Positions 58,343-64,000 of a DNA stretch of 64,000 bases are shown piece after piece; position 1 is the first letter of the stretch, and every line of letters starts with the position of its first letter. The DNA comes from Panacagrimonas sp046594215 (GTDB lineage: Bacteria; Pseudomonadota; Gammaproteobacteria; Nevskiales; Nevskiaceae). The translations under genes were made by a program, and so were the position numbers. The stretch spans positions 6,458 to 70,457 of the forward strand of contig JBKJPX010000072.1 in the NCBI GenBank assembly GCA_046594215.1, read 5' to 3'. The notes below the pieces were generated by a model. That model was not told the origin of the DNA and ran no database searches. It was given only the letters and a program-made list of their open reading frames with translations.

Positions 58343-61185
58343 CACGGGCAGGTGCCCGTGCCCGTCGCGATCCAGTCGCGGATCGTCGCGTAGTCGGCTT
58401 CCAGCGGCGACAGCACCGGGCCCGGCGGCGTGCCGATCTGCGGATGCGGATACGGGCCCAGGCCGTTCGAGGTCGGACGCAGCAGCAGCGGGTTGGCCGG
58501 CGGGTTGCAGACGTCGTTGACCATCGTGAGCGTCACGTCGTAATCGCCGTCGGTGTCGCCCGTGAGCACGAACTGGTTGTGCTCGAACGAGGCCGCATCG
58601 GCGCCCGTGTTGCCGAACGGCTGGTGGCACATTGCGCAGCGGGCCATCAGGATCGGGTGGACCTGCTCATCGAAGATGGTCTGGTCGAGTCCGTGGACGC
58701 CGCGTGTGTTGGCGAGGGTATGCGGCAGTCCGTTGAAGGGGTCGTTGTAGTACTGCGCGCCGACGTCGGCCCACTCGGCCAGCAGGCGCAGTTCGGCTGC
58801 GTTCATCATGCCCGCGTGGTTGACGGTCTTCGCGGGTAGCGGCGCGCCTGCCGTGAGTTCACGTTCGAGCAGCTTTTCGAACAGGACCGAACTGCGCGAG
58901 CTGTCGCGGCTGTCGCCGGTCTTGACGATGGGATCGGCGCGCACCAGTTCGATTTCGCCGTCGTCCTCGCGCGTCACCGGCAGGCCGGTGACCGGGTCGA
59001 GCAGTACCTTGCCCAGGGTCAGCGATTCGTAGGACGTGAAGCGGCCGGTGCCCGACTTGAGGCTGCGCAGGTCCAGGCCGACCGAGACCGGGTCTTCTTC
59101 GTTTGCGTTGTTGTGGCAGTTGGTGCAGGTGTTCAGCAGGCGAACGGGATTGGTGAACAGCGGCGCGATGTGGTCGGGGTAGTTGATGACGCCGCTGGCC
59201 GGCGGCAGCGTCGTCAGGCCCAGGTAGGTCAGCACCAGAGACGGATCGGCGGCACGGCCCGCAGCCACGGGGTCGGTCCACACGTCAACGTAGGTGGGAT
59301 CGGGCTTCAGATCCATTTGCGCGGGGAACAGGCGCGTACGCGTCTCGGCCATCGATTCGCCCGGCTGAGGGGCGAGCGCGGCCTGCGTGTTGGGATGATT
59401 GCCCGCGATGGGGGTGACGTTGAGCGCCGTGCCGCGGCGCGGCGAGTGGCAGCCGTCGCAGGTTCGCGTCTCGCCCGGCCGCACCTGCAGCCAGTTGGTG
59501 TGGGTTTGCAGCGCCATGCCGTTGCTGTCGACCACCGAAAGCGTCAGCGCCGTGTCGGCCGGCACCAGCAGTCGCGCCGATCCGTCGGGCTCGACCTCGG
59601 TGTAGCCGACGAGCTGCTGCATCTCCATCTCGGTTTCGCCGATCGATTCGCGCGACAGGCCCGGAGGGGTCGGCACCGCCTTGGTCACACGCAGGAAGCG
59701 GGCGGGGCGCTGCGCCGCCGTGGTCTGCGCGGGGTCCTTGAGCCGGGCGAGGTCGGGAACTGTCGTGCCGCCGACGTGGCCGACCGGCGCCAAGGTCTTC
59801 GGGATCGACTCGCCGGGCGCCAGCACGCTGTCGCCCATCAGGTCGCGCACGTCGGTGTCGTAGACGCTCTTGATGTTCAGCAGGCCCAGGCCGCGCGAAG
59901 CGAGGTCGGCGTTCAGCGGTTTGTCCGGGATGACGTTGGGGACGGGGCGCGGCGCGATGGCGATGGCATCGACGTACGACCAGCCCTCGGGCGGGATGGC
60001 GATCGGGCGCAGCGTCTTCTTGCCGACGTCGAACATGTACACGCCGTACAGCGGCAGGCCTTCGACGCGTTTGTTCTCGCCCGTCAGCGGATCGACCTCG
60101 GTCACGGGACGCGACGGCGACCAGCTCACGAGCGCGCGGTTGGTGCCGTCGTAGAGCGGGAAGGGCGAGGTGTAGCGGCCGAAGGTCGCGAGCGCGTCGC
60201 GATCGTCGAAATTCACGTTGTCGCTGCTGAGCTGTTTCTGGCCGACGCCGGTCGTATCGAGCGCGGCCGGCTGGTCGTATTCCGAGAAGTTCTGGATGTC
60301 GACGCTCATCAGCGCGCCGCCCAGGTTGGTGCCGGACAGCGGCATCAGGCTGGTCATCACCTTGCCGTCCGGCATCTCGCGCGGCTGCAGGAAGCTGTTG
60401 CCCGGCGAGAACGCGCCGTAGCGCACGAAGATGCTGGTGCCGTCCGGGTTGGCGAAGAAGATCGGGAAGTGGTTGCGGTCACCCACGTGGTCCCAGCGCG
60501 CGAACATGATCTCGCCGGAGCGCAGCACCGTGGGATTGCGATCGTGGCTCTGATTGAAGGAAATCTGGTGGATGCTGGTGCCGTCCGCGTTCATCACGTG
60601 CAGCAGGGTCGCGCGCTCGCGTTCGTATTCATCCAGGTGCGCGTAGGCCTCGGTGCCTTCGGCGGTAAGCAGCTCCTTGCTGCGCGTCTGCCGGTTTGAA
60701 CTGAAGACGATGCGGCCGTCGGGCAGATAGCCGGCGCCCAGGTCGTCGCCTTCGTTGGCCACCGCGTCGTCGGTGATCACGCGGCGCATCGCGCGCGTGG
60801 CGAGGTCCATCTCGAAGATGTGGAAGCTTGCGTCGTCGGGGCCGCGCATCGAGAACAGCAGCTTGGTGCCGTCGTACGACACCTCGGGTTCGGCCACGTC
60901 ACCCAGCCCGTGCGTGTAGACGGAGGTGAGGTTCTCCATGCCGGCACTGGGCGAGGCGAGGTTCATCATCATCAGGTCGCCACCCGGTTCGAACTCGATG
61001 GCGTCCGTGGGACTGCCGAGCGCTTCGGAATTGCGCCTGGCGAAGACGATGGGGTAGTTGCCTTCGATGGCGACCGAGTCGTCGTTCGGCGAACTGCAGG
61101 CGCCGAGCCCGAAGAGAGAAGCTGTCGCGACGGCCACGGCCGCCCCGAGGCGCACCGCGGGCCCGTAGAAGTCTGCGCTGAACAT
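58342..61185 (-). CDS. HzsA-like tri-heme lipoprotein
   Basis: This is a 947-residue lipoprotein with lipobox TASLFGLGACSSPND. Residues about 30-480 form a TolB-like propeller (PEVSYDGTKLLFSMRGPDD, AGYLPDGRIVFSSNRQ). The middle and C-terminal parts carry three c-type heme sites: CDGCH near 576, CTNCH near 687 and CAMCH near 850. The plan matches the hydrazine synthase alpha subunit (HzsA) group of PD40 proteins. Hydrazine chemistry is not implied; related genes occur in many non-anammox bacteria. It should be an outer-membrane-anchored electron-transfer protein or enzyme. It starts 177 bases after apbE and overlaps the next lipoprotein. Confidence 0.82.
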   Translation of the reverse strand: MFSADFYGPAVRLGAAVAVATASLFGLGACSSPNDDSVAIEGNYPIVFARRNSEALGSPTDAIEFEPGGDLMMMNLASPSAGMENLTSVYTHGLGDVAEPEVSYDGTKLLFSMRGPDDASFHIFEMDLATRAMRRVITDDAVANEGDDLGAGYLPDGRIVFSSNRQTRSKELLTAEGTEAYAHLDEYERERATLLHVMNADGTSIHQISFNQSHDRNPTVLRSGEIMFARWDHVGDRNHFPIFFANPDGTSIFVRYGAFSPGNSFLQPREMPDGKVMTSLMPLSGTNLGGALMSVDIQNFSEYDQPAALDTTGVGQKQLSSDNVNFDDRDALATFGRYTSPFPLYDGTNRALVSWSPSRPVTEVDPLTGENKRVEGLPLYGVYMFDVGKKTLRPIAIPPEGWSYVDAIAIAPRPVPNVIPDKPLNADLASRGLGLLNIKSVYDTDVRDLMGDSVLAPGESIPKTLAPVGHVGGTTVPDLARLKDPAQTTAAQRPARFLRVTKAVPTPPGLSRESIGETEMEMQQLVGYTEVEPDGSARLLVPADTALTLSVVDSNGMALQTHTNWLQVRPGETRTCDGCHSPRRGTALNVTPIAGNHPNTQAALAPQPGESMAETRTRLFPAQMDLKPDPTYVDVWTDPVAAGRAADPSLVLTYLGLTTLPPASGVINYPDHIAPLFTNPVRLLNTCTNCHNNANEEDPVSVGLDLRSLKSGTGRFTSYESLTLGKVLLDPVTGLPVTREDDGEIELVRADPIVKTGDSRDSSRSSVLFEKLLERELTAGAPLPAKTVNHAGMMNAAELRLLAEWADVGAQYYNDPFNGLPHTLANTRGVHGLDQTIFDEQVHPILMARCAMCHQPFGNTGADAASFEHNQFVLTGDTDGDYDVTLTMVNDVCNPPANPLLLRPTSNGLGPYPHPQIGTPPGPVLSPLEADYATIRDWIATGTGTCP

Positions 61186-61361
61186 GTCCGCCCCCCCTGT
61201 CGTGCGGACCCACCCCAGGTTGGCAGCGTCCGCGCGGAACCTCGATTCACGTAGCTTGCACGGAAGCTGCCATTTAATGCCCTGTCGTGTCCGACGGGCG
61301 GCCTCGTTCCCATGCCAAGCGCGAGAAACGCTAGCACGCTCTGCGCCAACCGACTTCAATC

Positions 61362-62372
61362 TCAGCCGTTCTTTTTTTCGTGCGGATCCTGCAGTCCCGG
61401 CGAGTACCAGAGTCGGCCGTCGCCATCGACCATCACCGCCTCGTAGCCGGGCAGGCGCGACAACATCGCCATGCCCTCGCGCACGCCCATGACGAACATC
61501 GCGGTGTCGAGGCCGTCGGTGAGCGTGGCGTCAGGGCCGATCACGGTGACGCTGCGCATCCCCTTCGAGGGAAGACCGGTGGCGGGATCGAGGATGTGGT
61601 GCACGCGCTCCCCATCGGGGCGATCGAAGTAGCGCTCGTAGTCGCCGGCTGTGGAGATGGCCTCGTCGACCAGAGGCAGTCGCGCGATCACGCCATCCTG
61701 CGTGCGCGGGTCGCGGATTCCGATGATCCAGGGCTCGCCGCGGCGATCGCCGATCACGCGGCTGTCACCGCCTGCGTTGAGCATGGCGTGGCGGATGCCG
61801 CGCTCGCGAAGGATCGCGGCTCCGCGTTCCACGGCGTAGCCCTTGGCGATGCCGCCGAGGTTGATGCGCATGCCGGGCCGGCGGAAGCGGATGGCGCGGC
61901 GACCCGCGTCGAGTTCCACGGCCCGCCAGTCCACCAGGGGCAGCCGCTCGCGGACGTCCTGCGAGCTAGGGGCGATGCCGGCACGAAGGTCGTAGAGCTG
62001 CCCGATGCCGTCGAACGTGATGTCGAAGCAGCCCTTGCTCAGGCGGGCAAGGTCGAGGGAACGCGCAACCAGGTCGAACAACTCGGCGCCGACGACGCTG
62101 GGCGCGCTTCCCGCCTCGCGGTTGAGTCGGGAGATCTCGCTGTCCTCGCGGTAGGTGCTCATGAGCACGTTGATGCGGTGGTATTCGGCGATCACCGCGG
62201 CGGCTGCGGCGGCGGCGTGCGCGCGATCCTCGTGCCAGAGCTCGACCGAGACCTCGGTTCCCATCAGTGGTTCTTCGAGCCGGTACCAGCCGGGCGGGCG
62301 AGCCTGCGTGGCATGGTTTCCGCCCTGCTTGCGCACCGCGTCGCGGGCGGCGGATTTCCTGCCGAAGATCAT
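61362..62372 (-). CDS. apbE: FAD:protein FMN transferase
   Basis: ApbE transfers FMN from FAD to Thr or Ser in extracytoplasmic proteins. The 336-residue protein has LMGTEVSVELWHEDRAHA, CFDITFDGIGQLYDL, INLGGIAKGYAVERGAAILR, NAGGDSRVIGDRRGEPWIIG and the late DATLTDGLDTAMFVMG. A typical signal peptide is not obvious: it begins MIFGRKSAARDAVRKQGG. It is the first gene of the large operon and its natural target here may be DUF3570. The dsbB gene is divergent, with 124 bases between. Confidence 0.92.
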   Translation of the reverse strand: MIFGRKSAARDAVRKQGGNHATQARPPGWYRLEEPLMGTEVSVELWHEDRAHAAAAAAAVIAEYHRINVLMSTYREDSEISRLNREAGSAPSVVGAELFDLVARSLDLARLSKGCFDITFDGIGQLYDLRAGIAPSSQDVRERLPLVDWRAVELDAGRRAIRFRRPGMRINLGGIAKGYAVERGAAILRERGIRHAMLNAGGDSRVIGDRRGEPWIIGIRDPRTQDGVIARLPLVDEAISTAGDYERYFDRPDGERVHHILDPATGLPSKGMRSVTVIGPDATLTDGLDTAMFVMGVREGMAMLSRLPGYEAVMVDGDGRLWYSPGLQDPHEKKNG

Positions 62373-62459
62373 CGGGCGACGATAGGTCGTGGGTTGCGGT
62401 GACGCAAACGAAGCGACGCCCGCGAGTGCGGGCGACTCCCGTCCAAGCGAGGCTTGCTG

Positions 62460-62465
62460 GATAAT
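62460..62465 (+). promoter_or_regulatory. GATAAT -10 box for dsbB-rraA
   Basis: GATAAT lies 31 bases before the dsbB ATG in the divergent region shared with apbE. The -35 element is weak. Confidence 0.45.
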
Positions 62466-62496
62466 CGGGCCCCGTCTGCCGCCCGTGCCCGTCGCA

Positions 62497-63018
62497 ATGC
62501 CCTCTTATCGCGTGCTGTCATTCATTGGCTTCGCCGCGTGTGCTTCCGGCTTGGCCTTCGCGCTCTACCTGCAGCACTTCAAGGGATTCGAGCCCTGCCC
62601 GATGTGCATCTTCCAGCGCGTGGCGATGGCGGGCGCGGGCGTGTTCTTCCTGCTCGGCGCGCTGCACGCGCCCCAGGGCGGAGAGCGCTGGGTCTACGCG
62701 GGCCTGGCGGACCTGTCCGCGATCGCCGGCGCGGTCATCGCGGGACGCCATGTCTGGTTGCAGGGCCTGCCGGCAGACCAGGTCCCGGCCTGCGGCCCGA
62801 CGCTCGACTATCTGCTGGGCATGTTCCCGGTAAACGAGGTCGTGACGATGGTGCTCAAGGGCGACGGCAACTGCGCCAAGATCGACGCGCAGTGGCTGGG
62901 CCTTTCGCTGCCGATGTGGACGATGATCGGGTTCATAGGCCTGAGCCTCTGGGCCATGGTCACCGTGATCCTGCCGCATCTCTCCGCGCGCCGCGCCTCC
63001 TCGTCGACCGCCGCCTGA
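62497..63018 (+). CDS. dsbB: disulfide bond formation protein B
   Basis: DsbB reoxidises DsbA and passes electrons to quinone. The 173-residue protein has four membrane helices and the two Cys pairs: EPCPMCIFQR in the first loop and VPACGPTLDY with GNCAKIDAQWLG in the second. The start at 62497 (MPSYRVLSFIGF) is chosen by family length; in-frame sequence upstream is not membrane-like. It is divergent from the ApbE operon, whose products include a thioredoxin and many Cys-bearing exported proteins. Confidence 0.92.
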   Translation: MPSYRVLSFIGFAACASGLAFALYLQHFKGFEPCPMCIFQRVAMAGAGVFFLLGALHAPQGGERWVYAGLADLSAIAGAVIAGRHVWLQGLPADQVPACGPTLDYLLGMFPVNEVVTMVLKGDGNCAKIDAQWLGLSLPMWTMIGFIGLSLWAMVTVILPHLSARRASSSTAA

Positions 63019-63050
63019 AGAAGAATTTTCTCCGTCCCACGGGATCGCCC

Positions 63051-63536
63051 ATGTCTTCCTACGCCACCACCGATCTCTCCGACGCCCATCCGGAGGCCCA
63101 GACCTGCGACCCGGTCTTCGACGACTTCGGCGGCCGCAGCGCGTTCTTCGGGCCCATCAAGACGCTGAAGGTGTTCGAGGACAACGCCCAGGTGCGCGCC
63201 ACGCTCGAAACGCCGGGCGAGAATCGCGTCCTCGTGGTCGACGGAGGTGGTTCGACGCGCTGCGCCCTGTTCGGCGGCAACCTCGGCCAGCTCGCGGTGA
63301 AGAACGGCTGGGCCGGCGTGGTGGTCTACGGCCTGGTGCGCGACAGCGTGGAGATCTCGCAGCAGGACTTCGGTCTCAAGGCCATGGGCACGCATCCGCG
63401 CAAGAGCGAGAAGGGGCTGCACAGCGCCCAGGCGGATCGCGTCGTGAAATTCGCGGGCGTGGAATTCAAGCCAGGCGCGTGGCTGTACGCGGATCCGGAC
63501 GGCATCGTCGTCAGCGAAAAGCCGATCCACGCGTAA
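63051..63536 (+). CDS. rraA: regulator of ribonuclease E activity A
   Basis: RraA binds RNase E and lowers its activity. The 161-residue protein has FGGRSAFFGPIKTLKVFEDN, VVDGGGSTRCALFGGNLGQL, GVVVYGLVRDSVEI, MGTHPRKSEKGLHSAQ and the late WLYADPDGIVVSE. Length and motifs are typical. It lies 32 bases after dsbB on the same strand and is followed by a terminator. Confidence 0.94.
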   Translation: MSSYATTDLSDAHPEAQTCDPVFDDFGGRSAFFGPIKTLKVFEDNAQVRATLETPGENRVLVVDGGGSTRCALFGGNLGQLAVKNGWAGVVVYGLVRDSVEISQQDFGLKAMGTHPRKSEKGLHSAQADRVVKFAGVEFKPGAWLYADPDGIVVSEKPIHA

Positions 63537-63541
63537 CCGGC

Positions 63542-63567
63542 GCGCCGATGCAATCCGGCGCTTTTCT
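63542..63567 (+). terminator. terminator after rraA
   Basis: GCGCCG (63542-63547) and CGGCGC (63556-63561) pair around an eight-base loop and are followed directly by TTTTCT. It lies just after the rraA stop. Confidence 0.65.
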
Positions 63568-63614
63568 CCCTCTGCGGGTGAACGATCCCGGACTTCGTCC
63601 GCACTTCGTGCGGG

Positions 63615-64000
63615 CTACGCGGGTTCTTCGGCCCGCGCATTCCGCCGCTGGATGAACCACGCGAATGCGCTGGCCGTGATGACCATCTGCACGCCGTAGA
63701 CGGCGGCTGGGATCATGTACACCGGCGCGATCATCGCGCCCACCGCCAGTGTGAGTGCGGTGTTGTGGACGCCCAGTTCGATCGCGATCGCGGTCGACTG
63801 GCGCGGGTCGAGCTTCGCTCGTCGTGCGATGAACCAGCTCACGGACATCGCGCAGAGGTTGAGCGTCAGGGTCGCGGCGCCGACCGCGACCACCATGCCC
63901 ATCGCTTCCTTGCGGGCCTGGTAGATGGCGCCCGCCAGGACGATCACGAAGAACGCCATGGCCGCGCGCTTCATCCAGGGTTCGATCTGCCGCGCGAAAG
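63615..64000 (-). CDS. bile acid:sodium symporter family protein (C-terminal part)
   Basis: The last 128 codons of a membrane transporter are visible; the frame stays open to the window edge. It contains helices FVIVLAGAIYQARK, GMVVAVGAATLTLNLCAM and AIELGVHNTALTLAVG, the last resembling the core motif of BASS (bile acid:sodium symporter) proteins, followed by PVYMIPAAVYGVQMV. The C terminus is short and charged. The start is outside the window; an internal Met at 63974 is not the true start. Confidence 0.8.
   Translation of the reverse strand, partial: FARQIEPWMKRAAMAFFVIVLAGAIYQARKEAMGMVVAVGAATLTLNLCAMSVSWFIARRAKLDPRQSTAIAIELGVHNTALTLAVGAMIAPVYMIPAAVYGVQMVITASAFAWFIQRRNARAEEPA

Noticed and set aside
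59113..60699. Plus-strand frame of 528 codons opposite the HzsA-like gene
   Set aside because: Antisense shadow; no start context, and the opposite strand carries three heme motifs and a lipobox.
58342..61185. Hydrazine synthase activity for the HzsA-like protein
   Set aside because: No beta or gamma subunit, hydrazine dehydrogenase or other anammox gene is present; only the architecture is shared.
1..64000. CRISPR arrays, insertion sequences, prophage or integron features
   Set aside because: No spaced direct repeats, transposase, integrase or phage gene was seen; gene style is uniform across the window.

Overview
The window is 64 kb of GC-rich, densely packed bacterial chromosome with short spacers and many 1-4 base gene overlaps. 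An lpxB gene, OmpA/TonB-type envelope proteins, a fimT-pilV-pilW-pilX-pilY1-pilE minor pilin operon, a PhoP/PhoQ-like pair and a two-domain FabG point to a Gammaproteobacterium. The pilin gene order and the general style suggest the Lysobacterales (Xanthomonadales) or Nevskiales side; this placement is inference. I saw no tRNA, rRNA, CRISPR array, insertion sequence or prophage. No gap without a gene exceeds about 300 bases.

Layout. 1-2.4 kb: an imelysin-like protein (cut by the window edge) and a di-heme DUF1111 protein. 2.5-7.8 kb, minus strand: an NTF2-like protein, a two-component system with a hairpin in its spacer, a PepSY protein, a glycine-zipper protein and a DUF1329 protein. 8.0-10.4 kb: lpxB, facing a TonB-like protein, a DNA glycosylase and a possible small membrane protein. 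10.4-17.6 kb, minus strand: six type IV minor pilin and adhesin genes. 17.7-24.1 kb: a ThiO-like oxidase, an M48 metalloprotease, an SDR enzyme, a proline/alanine-rich anchored protein and a two-domain FabG. 24.3-29.3 kb, plus strand: ribA, an atypical ABC1 kinase, pyrD and an OmpA protein. 29.3-33.9 kb: small genes, purB and fumC. 34-44.6 kb: a 4-hydroxybutyryl-CoA dehydratase-like enzyme, two tandem class III nucleotidyl cyclases, an MBL-fold hydrolase, class I fumarase, a methyltransferase, small unknowns and a dctA-like transporter.

The most unusual region is 44.9-62.4 kb. It is a nearly uninterrupted minus-strand array of 16 genes, perhaps 17. In transcription order: apbE; a tri-heme HzsA-like lipoprotein; a lipoprotein with a CX4CH motif; an SH3b-barrel protein; a barrel lipoprotein; a TlpA thioredoxin; DUF4266; DUF3570; a small exported protein; two large exported repeat proteins; a small exported protein; MotA/TolQ/ExbB; two ExbD proteins, one of which has Asn where the proton-carrying Asp should be; and an AgmX/PglI TonB-like protein. 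A DUF4156-like lipoprotein gene may end it. DUF3570 carries a motif resembling the flavin attachment site used by ApbE. My inference is an envelope-spanning redox machine, with covalent heme and possibly covalent flavin, coupled to the proton motive force. dsbB sits divergently beside it, and rraA and part of a bile acid:sodium symporter gene close the window.
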